From Labrenzia sp. THAF82 (GTDB lineage Bacteria > Pseudomonadota > Alphaproteobacteria > Rhizobiales > Stappiaceae): a DNA stretch of 64,000 nucleotides. Of the stretch, positions 16,539 through 25,213 are shown piece by piece. How positions within the stretch are numbered: the stretch's first letter is position 1; each line of letters begins with the position of its first letter. The notes beneath the pieces are model-generated. The model did no database searches, was not told where the DNA came from, and saw nothing but the letters and a program-made list of their open reading frames with translations. The stretch is taken from assembly GCF_009363435.1 (NCBI RefSeq), contig NZ_CP045354.1:1950501-2014500 (forward strand). Reading direction: 5' to 3'. The position numbers and the translations under genes were made by a program.

Positions 16539-17762
16539 GTGCAGGCACAAATTCACAACGCAAGCGTGGCAACTTCGAAATTGAATCTGAATCTTATCGA
16601 CACAGCCACGCCTCCGATCCCGGAGGCGACAGATTGGTTGTCGGCATATGACGGACGGTTGGGTCCAGTTCTCAATTTGAGTCAAGCGGTTCCAGGTGAC
16701 CCGCCGCCGTTGGTGTTTTTGGAAAAGATCGGATTGGCTGCAAGTACTACAGAGGCAACGCAGTACGGCGACATCTTCGGTGACGATCGACTTAGAACCG
16801 CTTACGCTGCAAATTGCTCCAGTCTGTTTAAAGCTCCGATTGATTTTGAAGAGGTTGCAATTACCGCAGGCTGCAACCAGGCATTCTTTGTCTCAATCAT
16901 GGCGCTTGCCGCAGCTGGCGATGCCATCCTTTTGCCGGTCCCCTGGTATTTCAATCACAAGATGACCCTTGATATGCTGGGTATCGAGGCGAGACCCCTG
17001 CCGTTGCATGCTGAAAACGGCTTCTTGCCAGATGTGCAAGATGCCGCAGAGCTGATTGACAACAGTGTTAAGGCCATTGTCCTCGTGACGCCCAACAACC
17101 CCACGGGAGCCGTCTATCCATCTGGCTTGATTGAGGCTTTCTTCAATCTTGCCCATGAAAAAGGCATCAAACTGATCCTGGACGAGACTTATCGCGATTT
17201 TCTGATTGACGATGCTGCCCCTCATGGTTTGTTCAAGGATCGACGTTGGCAGGACACACTCGTAAGTCTTTACAGCTTCTCCAAAAGCTACGCCATTCCT
17301 GGGCACCGCCTCGGCGCTTTGACCGCGTCCAGGAAAGTGCTGCGTGAAGTTGGCAAGATCCTTGATTGTGTTCAGATTTGCCCGGCACGGGCGGCACAGA
17401 TATCTCTACCCTGGGCCATGGCGAACTTGGGTGATTGGCGCGCTGAGATCAATGCACAAATCGCAGAGAGGGCAGCAGCCTTCCGCAAGGCACTTGCTCA
17501 TCATCCTGCTTGGAAGATCGAGCAAATCGGTGCCTACTTTGCCTATGTCCGTCACCCCTTTTCTGATGTTTCAGGGGCCAGGGTCGCTGAGTGGTTGGCC
17601 GGGAGCTGCGGCGTCCTGGCCCTTCCAGGCAGCTATTTTGGACCTAGCCAGGACCAGTATTTGAGGTTTGCCTTCGCAAATGTCAGTTGTCGAACCATTG
17701 AGCAACTGCCAACCAGGCTTGAGGCCTTTTCACGTGCGGCATCCGATACCTGCGCCAACTAA
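16539..17762 (+). CDS. PLP-dependent class I/II aminotransferase
   Basis: Fold-type I aminotransferase of about 407 residues. Recognisable segments are TAGCNQAFF, the TPNNPTGAVY substrate/PLP strand, LDETYRDF (Asp contacting the pyridine nitrogen) and the Schiff-base lysine in SFSKSYAIPGHR. The start is unclear. The open frame extends to a TTG at 16473, yet the only strong ribosome site (AAGGAGG, 16491-16497) lies inside that extension; the GTG at 16539 is a reasonable in-frame choice and 16566 another. It may transaminate an amino acid or amine released in the adjacent ureohydrolase pathway, with RidA removing imine by-products (inference). Confidence 0.8.
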   Translation: MQAQIHNASVATSKLNLNLIDTATPPIPEATDWLSAYDGRLGPVLNLSQAVPGDPPPLVFLEKIGLAASTTEATQYGDIFGDDRLRTAYAANCSSLFKAPIDFEEVAITAGCNQAFFVSIMALAAAGDAILLPVPWYFNHKMTLDMLGIEARPLPLHAENGFLPDVQDAAELIDNSVKAIVLVTPNNPTGAVYPSGLIEAFFNLAHEKGIKLILDETYRDFLIDDAAPHGLFKDRRWQDTLVSLYSFSKSYAIPGHRLGALTASRKVLREVGKILDCVQICPARAAQISLPWAMANLGDWRAEINAQIAERAAAFRKALAHHPAWKIEQIGAYFAYVRHPFSDVSGARVAEWLAGSCGVLALPGSYFGPSQDQYLRFAFANVSCRTIEQLPTRLEAFSRAASDTCAN

Positions 17763-18145
17763 GTGGACCGGATCAGTCGCAAAGGGACGACTTGCTGCTA
17801 CCCAACTCAAATTCCTCGGTGAAATGTTGAAGTGATGGTTGTCAAACGTTTTTTGGTACGATGTGCCCGCAAACAGATACACGGTATCTGTGTGCGGAAA
17901 ACTGGGCAAACGTAAGCTATTGCTGACGCACAATTATTCCCGGTTGGGCCTGCCTGAGGATGAGGGCCCGGTTGCCGCCCTGGAAATCAACTGATTGGCA
18001 CATACGGGACATCGCACCATGTCGGACGTGACATCCGCATCCTTATTATATTGAAAATCTAAATTCTGATTCTGTTTTTTATCCGTTTATTCTGAAATGA
18101 AGAGATTGTACCAAACCTGCAAATACAGAACGCAGGAGCAAACCC
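17763..18145. other. Intergenic region with hairpin and LysR-type motif
   Basis: 383 bases. Includes an imperfect 31-bp inverted repeat (17867-17897: 14-bp arms with one mismatch, 3-nt loop, no T-tract) and the 25-bp motif at 18045-18069 shared with two LysR promoters. No gene seen. Confidence 0.55.
18045..18069. promoter_or_regulatory. 25-bp ATTATAT...AATTCTGA motif upstream of the MDR gene
   Basis: ATTATAT (18045-18051) and AATTCTGA (18062-18069) are separated by exactly 10 bp. The same two blocks with the same spacing occur at 24055-24079 and 28515-28539, each overlapping the start codon of a LysR gene. A further ATTCTGAA follows at 18089-18096, and ATTCTGTTTTTTATC (18069-18083) recurs inverted before the 2OG oxygenase gene. 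Likely a binding site of the LysR paralogues (inference). Confidence 0.55.
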
Positions 18146-19132
18146 ATGAAGTCTATGTCTCTGAACAGCTATGGTGCGGACTCGGTTTTTGAACTGGCCG
18201 AGATCGATAAACCCGTGGCGAAACCGGGCCATGTCCTCGTCAGAATTGCCGCCACCAGCGTCAATACTGTTGACACCATGATCCGAAACATGGGCACGGA
18301 TCTCCCTCTATCGCCAGCCCTGCCTGCCGTTCTGGGCATGGATTTTGCCGGTACAGTTGAAGCTGTGGGCGAGGGCGTCGCAGGGTTTGAAGCAGGCGAT
18401 GAGGTCTATGGATGTGCAGGCGGTCTGTTGGGACTTCAGGGAACTCTTGCGCAATACATCTGTGCTGACGCGCGCTTGGTCGCGCACAAGCCAAAAGCGC
18501 TTTCGATGCGCGAGGCAGCGGCGCTGCCTCTTGTCGGGATCACCGCCTATGAGGGTTTGACCCGGGCCAATGTGTCAAAAGGGCAGAAGGTTCTGATCCA
18601 GGGTGGTGCAGGCGGTGTCGGTCATGTTGCTGTGCAATTGGCCAATCACATGGGTGCGGACGTGACAGCCACGGGTACCGGAACTGCGCAATTGACGCTG
18701 ATCTCCGATCTCGGAGCACGTCCGGTTGACTTCATGACCGCGAAAACCGCTGATGTTGTGGCAGACAATACCGGCGGCGTTGGATTTGATGTGGTCTTTG
18801 ACACCGTGGGCGGTGCCAATATGGCCAACTCCTTCGAAGCAGCGAAACTCAACGGTCACGTATCTTCAACCGTCGCGCTTTTGGAGATTGACCTGACACC
18901 CGCGCATTTCAAGGGACTGTCGCTGCATGTGGTTTTCATGCTGTTGCCGATGATACACGATGTGGGCCGCGAAGTTCATGGCTACATCCTCAAATCCCTT
19001 GCTGAAGCTGTGGATGCTGGCGCGGTGAAGCCCGTACTGGACGAGAAGGAATTCGGATTTGCCGATGTCAACGAGGCCTATGCACGTCTCGAGAGTGGGC
19101 AAGCAATCGGCAAAGTTGTCATCGAACTCTAG
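18146..19132 (+). CDS. Zinc-free MDR alcohol dehydrogenase/quinone oxidoreductase
   Basis: 328-residue medium-chain dehydrogenase/reductase of the quinone-oxidoreductase type. It has a GroES-like N-terminal half and a Rossmann domain with a GGAGGVGHVAVQLA motif at about residue 152. The cysteine ligands of zinc alcohol dehydrogenases are not seen. Probably an NADPH-dependent reductase of quinones or activated alkenes. A good AGGAG site precedes the ATG. It is followed by a KefG-like flavoprotein and a KefB/C antiporter, a combination pointing to defence against electrophiles (inference). Confidence 0.82.
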   Translation: MKSMSLNSYGADSVFELAEIDKPVAKPGHVLVRIAATSVNTVDTMIRNMGTDLPLSPALPAVLGMDFAGTVEAVGEGVAGFEAGDEVYGCAGGLLGLQGTLAQYICADARLVAHKPKALSMREAAALPLVGITAYEGLTRANVSKGQKVLIQGGAGGVGHVAVQLANHMGADVTATGTGTAQLTLISDLGARPVDFMTAKTADVVADNTGGVGFDVVFDTVGGANMANSFEAAKLNGHVSSTVALLEIDLTPAHFKGLSLHVVFMLLPMIHDVGREVHGYILKSLAEAVDAGAVKPVLDEKEFGFADVNEAYARLESGQAIGKVVIEL

Positions 19133-19256
19133 CTTCCTGATAAGACAGTGGTGTGCTGGCCGTATCTGCGATGCGGTTGCCGGCAAAAACAACACTAGAA
19201 CATACGGGCATTTCAGCACATCTGCCTGTCAACGACACAGCAGGAAGGTGCTTTTG

Positions 19257-19865
19257 ATGGCCAAGATCATTGTTTACTACGCGCATCCTGGCCAGACATT
19301 CAGCCGGGCGAACCGCGCAATGGCGAAGCGGTCCAGCAACATCGAAGGCATTACTTTTGTAGACCTTTATGCGGAATATCCGCGTCATGATATTGATGTC
19401 GGCAAGGAACAGACGCGCCTTCTGGAGCACGATGTGATCGTGTTCCAGTTTCCACTTTATTGGTATTCCACACCAAGTCTTTTGAAGGAATGGCAGGATC
19501 TCGTGCTGCAGCACGGTTTTGCCTATGGCCACGGTGGTGACAAGCTTGCGGGTAAGACTTTGCTTCTGGCTATCACAGCCGGCGGCTCTGATGAGGCCTA
19601 TACACGAGATGGCTATCAGCAGCATACGATGCGCACGTTCCTGACGCCGCTCGAGCAGACAGCTGGACTGTGCCAGATGCGTTTTCCACCGCCTTACGTG
19701 CTGTTTGGTGCACTGAAGGCGGGCGAGGGCGCTGAACTGACACATCACATCGATGGGTATGTCGAGCTCCTGACCCGGATCCGGGATGACAAATTCAAGC
19801 TAAAAGATGCAACCGCTGAAGAGCTTACTTGCGCCAGCGACATTCTTAGCCTCAGCGAGGAGTGA
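19257..19865 (+). CDS. NAD(P)H quinone oxidoreductase-like flavoprotein, KefF/KefG type
   Basis: 202-residue flavodoxin-fold protein. It has the N-terminal strand KIIVYYAHPG, the QFPLYWYSTPSLLKEWQD segment and the FAYGHGGDKLAGK turn characteristic of KefF/KefG ancillary subunits and MdaB-like quinone reductases. KefF/KefG bind FMN and activate the Kef antiporter while reducing quinones. The start at 19257 is preceded by AGGAAGG; a long in-frame extension upstream overlaps the previous gene and is rejected. The 3-bp gap to the antiporter gene supports a functional pair. Confidence 0.85.
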   Translation: MAKIIVYYAHPGQTFSRANRAMAKRSSNIEGITFVDLYAEYPRHDIDVGKEQTRLLEHDVIVFQFPLYWYSTPSLLKEWQDLVLQHGFAYGHGGDKLAGKTLLLAITAGGSDEAYTRDGYQQHTMRTFLTPLEQTAGLCQMRFPPPYVLFGALKAGEGAELTHHIDGYVELLTRIRDDKFKLKDATAEELTCASDILSLSEE

Positions 19866-19868
19866 TGC

Positions 19869-21854
19869 ATGACCGATTTTCTGCTTCTGGCCTTTGTTTT
19901 TCTGGTCGCCGGTGTGGTTGCTGTGCCGATCGCTTCGCGGCTGGGTCTGGGCTCCGTTCTCGGATACCTGATCGCCGGCATTGTCATCAGTCCACTTTTG
20001 GCCACGCTGGGCGTTGATGTGATCTCCATTCAGCACTTCGCTGAATTCGGCGTTGTGATGATGCTGTTTTTGGTGGGTTTGGAACTGGAACCCAGAATGC
20101 TCTGGAACATGCGCGCCAAGCTGCTTGGCCTAGGCGGCCTGCAGGTAGGGGGCACAACAGTTTTGGTCATGGGCGTGGCCATGATCCTGGGGCAACCGTG
20201 GACCATTTCGCTTGCGATAGGCCTTGTGCTTGCGCTTTCCTCGACAGCAATTGTGCTGCAGACTTTGAATGAAAAGGGTTTGATGCGTTCCAACGGTGGA
20301 CAATCAAGCTTTTCGGTCCTGCTGTTCCAGGATATCGCGGTCATTCCAATGCTGGCATTTGTCCCGCTGCTCGCCATGCCGGAGCTCATGGATTTGGCAG
20401 CTGGCGGGGGCCATGGAGCCGGCGCACATGTAGCCGATGGGCATGGCGGCAGTCACGCAAGCGACCATGGGCAAGGGGACCACGGCGCGTCCATAAGCCT
20501 GGTGGATGGCTTGCCGGGCTGGCAAGCTGCTCTGATAACCATCGGCGCGATCGGAGCCGTGATCCTTGGCGGTGTTTATCTGACGCGTCCGCTATTCCGA
20601 TTTATCGCCATGGCAGGTCTGCGCGAACTGTTTGTTGCCGCAGCTCTGATGTTCGTTATCGGAATTGCACTGCTGATGACACTGGTGGGGCTTTCGCCTG
20701 CTCTGGGCACCTTTCTTGCGGGCGTGGTGTTGGCCAACAGCGAATATCGTCATGAATTGGAATCCGATATTGATCCGTTCCGTGGCCTGCTTTTGGGCTT
20801 GTTCTTCATCACTGTGGGCGCAGCGATCGATTTCGAGTTACTCCTCGGCAATTTAGCTTCGATCCTGGGCATGACTTTTGGGCTTATTGCACTCAAATCT
20901 CTTGTTCTATTGGCGCTGGCTTGGATGTTTAAGCTGCAAGGGGCGGACAAATGGCTCTTCGGGCTGGGGCTTGCGCAAGCCGGTGAATTTGGTTTCGTTC
21001 TCCTGTCCTTCACGGTTGCCAATGATGTTATTCCTCAGAACCTGGCGGATCAGCTGTTGTTGATTGTGGCTCTGTCCATGCTGCTGACGCCGGGGCTGTT
21101 TATCCTCTATGAGAAGGTCATTGCGCCACGTTTTGTGAAAACGCAGGAACGTGATGCGGACCAGATCGATGAAGTGGGAGAGGTGATCATTGCAGGTCAC
21201 GGCCGTTTTGGAGGGATCGTCAACCGGATGCTGCGCGCAACGGGCTACTCCACCACCGTTGTCGACTACAATGCCGGCCATTTGGATATGTTGCGCAGCT
21301 TTGGCTTCAAGGCGTTTTTCGGAGATGCAACACGCCCCGATTTGATCCACGCAGCCGGTATTGAGAAGGCGAAGCTTCTGATCGTTGCCATCGACGGCAA
21401 AGAGCAGATTAACGCACTGGTCCATTACGTACGCGAAAACTATCCCCACGTGCCTGTCATCGCCCGCGCGGTTGATCGGCAGCATGTTTATGATCTCTTT
21501 GCTATGGGCTGCGTTGAAATCATTCGTGAAACATTTGATTCCAGCGTGCGTACAGGGCGTTCTGCGTTGGAGCGGCTTGGGATGCACCCATTTGATGCCG
21601 AACTGGCGGCGCGGAAATTTGCAGAGGACGACCGTCATATCCTTAAAGAGATGGCGCTTGTTCATGATCCCAAGATACCGGTCAGTCAAAACACCGCTTA
21701 TATCGAAAAGTCCAAAACTCTCATGAAAGAGCGTGAGGAGCAGATATTCGGGAAACGCGACGTTTTTGATCTCAGCACCGACCGTGGCTGGCATCCGCCG
21801 ACCGAAGAGGATCTGGAAGCGATACTTGCGGACCACGAGGCGAAGGCGCCGTAA
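19869..21854 (+). CDS. Glutathione-gated K+/H+ antiporter, KefB/KefC family
   Basis: 661-residue CPA2-family antiporter: about 12 membrane helices to residue ~420, then a cytoplasmic RCK (TrkA-N) domain beginning IIAGHGRFGG with its Rossmann motif, then a charged C-terminal tail. In characterised homologues, glutathione adducts of electrophiles open the channel and acidify the cytoplasm. Unusual here is a histidine-rich loop at about residues 181-206 with six His among Gly/Asp, between two membrane helices, absent from E. coli KefB/C as far as I recall and able in principle to bind metal. Encoded directly after the KefG-like subunit. The symbol (kefB or kefC) cannot be decided by eye. Confidence 0.88.
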   Translation: MTDFLLLAFVFLVAGVVAVPIASRLGLGSVLGYLIAGIVISPLLATLGVDVISIQHFAEFGVVMMLFLVGLELEPRMLWNMRAKLLGLGGLQVGGTTVLVMGVAMILGQPWTISLAIGLVLALSSTAIVLQTLNEKGLMRSNGGQSSFSVLLFQDIAVIPMLAFVPLLAMPELMDLAAGGGHGAGAHVADGHGGSHASDHGQGDHGASISLVDGLPGWQAALITIGAIGAVILGGVYLTRPLFRFIAMAGLRELFVAAALMFVIGIALLMTLVGLSPALGTFLAGVVLANSEYRHELESDIDPFRGLLLGLFFITVGAAIDFELLLGNLASILGMTFGLIALKSLVLLALAWMFKLQGADKWLFGLGLAQAGEFGFVLLSFTVANDVIPQNLADQLLLIVALSMLLTPGLFILYEKVIAPRFVKTQERDADQIDEVGEVIIAGHGRFGGIVNRMLRATGYSTTVVDYNAGHLDMLRSFGFKAFFGDATRPDLIHAAGIEKAKLLIVAIDGKEQINALVHYVRENYPHVPVIARAVDRQHVYDLFAMGCVEIIRETFDSSVRTGRSALERLGMHPFDAELAARKFAEDDRHILKEMALVHDPKIPVSQNTAYIEKSKTLMKEREEQIFGKRDVFDLSTDRGWHPPTEEDLEAILADHEAKAP

Positions 21855-22042
21855 GGTGCTCTTCGCAAACACGCCCCTATGAATGTTTCGGGACAGGCTG
21901 GAAATCCGCGTCGGCCGGGATGATCGCTAATTATGATAAAAAACAGAATTATGAATTCAATTTTAGTCCGTTTAATTATGATTTCGATAAAATAAGTATG
22001 TGGTCAGGCACAATAACCGCATACTGATAAGGACTAGCTGTC

Positions 22043-22954
22043 ATGTCGCAGACTTCCCTACACCACGCCCGCACCATTGAGCGGCCTTCGCGTGAGGCGA
22101 TGTTGCAACGCGCGCCTTCCGTTCAGCGTTTCTGGACCGAGAACAAAGAACTTTTCGCCAAAGCCTGGTCCGAATGGGACGGCGGCCACAACAGCGGATC
22201 TCCGGCGCTGGATAGCTCGATCTTCGATCCGCGTCTACGCGATACCATTGAGGCAGCGTGGATCGATCCGACCAAAGAAAACAAGGTCAAAGAGCTTTGG
22301 AAAGAAGTCTTCCCAGGCGTCTATCGCACGCAGTTTTTCAATGTAGACCAACTTCACACTCTGCGCGCTTATATGGATGCGGTCGGGGAGGCTGAGATTC
22401 CCTTGCGCCCACCCTATGGCATCGTCCTCAATCGTGGCGGCGCCATGCTTGATCCTCGCTCAGAGGGCTATCTTGCCGCACCAACATTCCAGGCGTTCTA
22501 TCAGGAGCTGATGAACCGGTACATGCGTCCCGTATCACGTCTGTTGTTTCCAGATGTCGTCGGCTTCGACACACAGACATTCGGATTCTCAATCCAATGG
22601 CAGGAGAATAAGGACACGTCTTTGCGGCCGCACTCGGATGCTTCGGCGGTAACGTTGAACATCAATCTGAACCTACCCGGTGAAGACTATTCCGGTTCTG
22701 CCGTCAGTTTCATTGATCCTGCCACCCGCCGGATTGAAAAACTCACGTTTGAACCCGGAACAGCATTGATCCACCACGGTAGCGTGCCCCATGCATCGGA
22801 GCCCATTACCAGCGGCGAACGCTTCAACTTCGTTCTTTGGCTTTACGGAGATCATGGGCAGCTACCGATCGAAGGCGCGTCTGTGCCCAAAATTGAACCC
22901 ACGGAACGCTGGAGCTTGCCAGACGTCAAAAACGATGGTTTTGCGCCCTTTTAA
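22043..22954 (+). CDS. 2-oxoglutarate/Fe(II)-dependent oxygenase superfamily protein
   Basis: 303 residues with a jelly-roll iron site: H197-x-D199 in RPHSDAS, distal H250 in VPHASEP and R260 (ERFNFVLW) as the likely 2-oxoglutarate ligand. It should hydroxylate or otherwise oxidise a small molecule or peptide; the substrate is unknown. It stands alone, ending in a strong terminator (22971-23004). Its AT-rich promoter (21940-22000) carries, inverted, the ATTCTGTTTTTTATC stretch of the MDR promoter, so it may belong to the same regulon. Confidence 0.8.
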   Translation: MSQTSLHHARTIERPSREAMLQRAPSVQRFWTENKELFAKAWSEWDGGHNSGSPALDSSIFDPRLRDTIEAAWIDPTKENKVKELWKEVFPGVYRTQFFNVDQLHTLRAYMDAVGEAEIPLRPPYGIVLNRGGAMLDPRSEGYLAAPTFQAFYQELMNRYMRPVSRLLFPDVVGFDTQTFGFSIQWQENKDTSLRPHSDASAVTLNINLNLPGEDYSGSAVSFIDPATRRIEKLTFEPGTALIHHGSVPHASEPITSGERFNFVLWLYGDHGQLPIEGASVPKIEPTERWSLPDVKNDGFAPF

Positions 22955-22970
22955 GCTCTGAATCTCGAAG

Positions 22971-23004
22971 AATCGCGGAGCGGCTAAATTGCTTCGCGAT
23001 TTTT
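22971..23004 (+). terminator. Rho-independent terminator after the 2OG oxygenase gene
   Basis: An 11-bp stem (AATCGCGGAGC with GCTTCGCGATT, one G-T pair) around a 9-nt loop, followed by TTTT. It lies 16 bp after the stop codon. Confidence 0.85.
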
Positions 23005-23108
23005 CGGTTGAGGCTTGCGGTTTTCCCGACCAGACGGTCCTGGTGCAGGACGTCAGGCATGGCCGGCAAAGCGGCGTTTTATATTTGATACTTCAATCAG
23101 CGCTACGC

Positions 23109-24056
23109 TCAGTGGCTGCCATGGTCACTGGACTTTTCGGGTAACTCACTTTCCCAGGGTGGGTTTTTACCGATCTTGGCGATGAGGAAATCCATGAATA
23201 CCCGCACCTTGGGGGAAAGCACGTTGGATTTCGGATAGATCATCCATAATACATTTTCTTCAGCGGCTTCATAATCGGGCAGAACGCGCTTGAGCAGTCC
23301 CGAAGACAGTTCCTCGTGAACGCTCCAGAGCGCGTTCATCGAAATACCAGCTCCTGATATAGTCGCCTGCTTTTGGCTTAGCCCGTCATCCATGATCAGT
23401 TGGTTCTTTTTGTCTCCGTATTCGAACATCGCAATATCGCCCTGAGTGGATTTGAGGGGCCTGGGATCCAGATGCCCGAACGCAATGAGTTTGTGATGCG
23501 CCAGATCAGAAGGGGTTTCGGGTGTCCCATATGCGTCGAGATAAGATGGAGACGCACAAAGAATGCGTTTGCCGTCCGCCAGCTTTCTTTTTTTGAGGCT
23601 CGTTTCGGACAATGGAGCAAAGCGAAGCGCAAGGTCAAAGCTGCCCTCGGTGAGATTGAACGGAAGGTCCGAGAGGCGTAAATCCAAAGAAACTTCAGGG
23701 TACTGGGCCAGGAACTCGTGCAAGATGGGGGCGATGTACATCTGGGCAAAGGTACTCGGTGCCGTAAAGCGCAGCGTGCCGGTCGCATTCGCCGACCCAT
23801 GACCCAGGGCAGCAAGGGCTGCCTCTTCCTGAGCAATTATTTCCCGTGCAAACGGCAGGAGATCCGATCCTTCGACGGATAAAGATACCTTGCGCGTGGT
23901 TCGGTGTAGCAGTTCTGAACCCACCCTGTGTTCAAGTTTGGAAAGCTTCGCGCTGGCAACTGCAGGGGCCATGCCCAGCTTTCGACCTGCCGCGCTGATG
24001 TTCAGTAACTCGGCTGCGAGGATAAACAATCGCAGTTCATCTGTATCAATGCCCAT
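23109..24056 (-). CDS. LysR-family regulator (paralogue A)
   Basis: 315-residue LysR-type regulator. The start is set at the ATG at 24056 (MGIDTDELRLFI), matching the start of its paralogue at 28516; an upstream in-frame extension is AT-rich noncoding sequence. The helix-turn-helix spans about residues 4-64 (LNISAAGRKLGMAPAVASAK), then an effector domain. The protein is close to the regulator at 27596-28516 along its whole length (shared GTLRFTAPSTF, SGIS-NSLWSV, KVFMDFL-type segments). Divergent from the crotonase gene at 24221, its likely target. The 25-bp motif at 24055-24079 overlaps the start codon, consistent with autorepression. Confidence 0.87.
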   Translation of the reverse strand: MGIDTDELRLFILAAELLNISAAGRKLGMAPAVASAKLSKLEHRVGSELLHRTTRKVSLSVEGSDLLPFAREIIAQEEAALAALGHGSANATGTLRFTAPSTFAQMYIAPILHEFLAQYPEVSLDLRLSDLPFNLTEGSFDLALRFAPLSETSLKKRKLADGKRILCASPSYLDAYGTPETPSDLAHHKLIAFGHLDPRPLKSTQGDIAMFEYGDKKNQLIMDDGLSQKQATISGAGISMNALWSVHEELSSGLLKRVLPDYEAAEENVLWMIYPKSNVLSPKVRVFMDFLIAKIGKNPPWESELPEKSSDHGSH

Positions 24057-24079
24057 TATATCAAATTTCCGAATTCTGA
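24055..24079. promoter_or_regulatory. 25-bp LysR-type motif at the paralogue A start
   Basis: ATTATAT and AATTCTGA blocks separated by 10 bp, as at 18045 and 28515. Here the motif overlaps the first codon of the minus-strand LysR gene and lies about 140-165 bp before the divergent crotonase gene. Read on the minus strand it holds TTCA...TTGA-type half sites around the T-N11-A spacing known for LysR proteins. Confidence 0.55.
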
Positions 24080-24220
24080 ATACTTTAATAGCCGCTTTAT
24101 TTGTTAAATACCAGAAGTCATAACATAAACAAACCCGCGTCACGCTCGACACCGATAGCCCCAAATCGTTTTCAACAGTCCCCACACCTTTGGTGCAGGG
24201 CAACAAAAGAAGGAAGCCCC

Positions 24221-25066
24221 ATGAAGTACGAGAATTTTCAGACGTTCACAGTTGACGTTCAGGACTCGATTGCGACCGTGACTTTTGACTTTGGTACTGT
24301 GAACGTACAGGGGCAGGAGATGTTGGCGGATCTCAACAGCCTTGCCATGCGTCTGGAGCGCGACCGGTCAGTGAAGGTTGTTGTTTTCCAGTCGGCCAAT
24401 CCTGAGGTCTGGGTATGTCACTATGACACCGAGCTGCTGAAGGACATGTCGACCGAAGCAGTGTCTCGCGATGAGGCACAACTCCTGGATCTTCAGGCTG
24501 TGTGTGAGCGCATCAGCAAAGTTCCTCAGGCCACGATTGCGAAGATCGAAGGATTTGCGCGCGGCGGTGGCCATGAGCTGGCGCTTGCTCTCGACATGCG
24601 GTTTGTTGCGCGCGGCAAATACAAGTTCATGCAAATGGAAGTCGGGATGGGCATCCTGCCCTGCGGCGGGGGCGCGTCACGCATGGCCCGCCAGACCGGG
24701 TTGGGCAAGGCGCTTGAGATCATCCTCAGCGCGCAAGACTATGACGCGGACGATGCGGAACGTTTGGGTACAATCAACAAGGCACTCGATCCCGATGAGA
24801 TCGGTCCCTATGTGGATGCCCTTGCAAAGCGTATCGCCCAGTTCCCTGCCGAGTCGATCAATGCCTGTAAACAGATGGTGTATGAATCCATCGACCGCCC
24901 GATCCAGGATGCGTTGAAGGCCGAGGCCTATTGGCTTTATCAGGCCACCAGCAAAACACCTGCGGTCAAGCGCTTTGGCATTGCTGATGAGCAGGGCCTG
25001 GAACATGACATCGAAAATCAGCGCAAATGGGGTGAGCTCGTCATGAAAGTCCAGGAAATCAATTGA
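24221..25066 (+). CDS. Crotonase-fold enoyl-CoA hydratase/isomerase family protein
   Basis: 281-residue crotonase-superfamily enzyme started at the ATG at 24221 (preceded by AGAAGGAAG). The oxyanion-hole segment GFARGGGHELALALD contains one of the usual catalytic glutamates, and a second Glu lies in QMEVGMGILP, so hydratase chemistry is possible. The first oxyanion strand (NPEVWVCHYD) is atypical. Crotonases may hydrate, isomerise, cleave or dehalogenate acyl-CoA thioesters; the true reaction is unknown. Divergent from LysR paralogue A, which probably regulates it. It is a single-gene unit ending in a hairpin (25086-25110). Confidence 0.78.
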   Translation: MKYENFQTFTVDVQDSIATVTFDFGTVNVQGQEMLADLNSLAMRLERDRSVKVVVFQSANPEVWVCHYDTELLKDMSTEAVSRDEAQLLDLQAVCERISKVPQATIAKIEGFARGGGHELALALDMRFVARGKYKFMQMEVGMGILPCGGGASRMARQTGLGKALEIILSAQDYDADDAERLGTINKALDPDEIGPYVDALAKRIAQFPAESINACKQMVYESIDRPIQDALKAEAYWLYQATSKTPAVKRFGIADEQGLEHDIENQRKWGELVMKVQEIN

Positions 25067-25085
25067 TCTGGAGCGGAAATGTCTT

Positions 25086-25110
25086 GGCCACCACGTCTCG
25101 TGGTGGCCAG
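25086..25110 (+). terminator. Hairpin terminator after the crotonase gene
   Basis: A perfect 11-bp stem TGGCCACCACG / CGTGGTGGCCA with a 3-nt loop, 20 bp after the stop. The following T-tract (GCGATTTATT) is weak, so termination may be partial. Confidence 0.6.
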
Positions 25111-25213
25111 CGATTTATTGCGGCCTTGCAAATACCTTTGGCGAACAAAACCCAAACCTGTTTGAATTAATTGTGCTTTGGGCTGAACGGGCACAAAACA
25201 ATTGGAGACCGAG

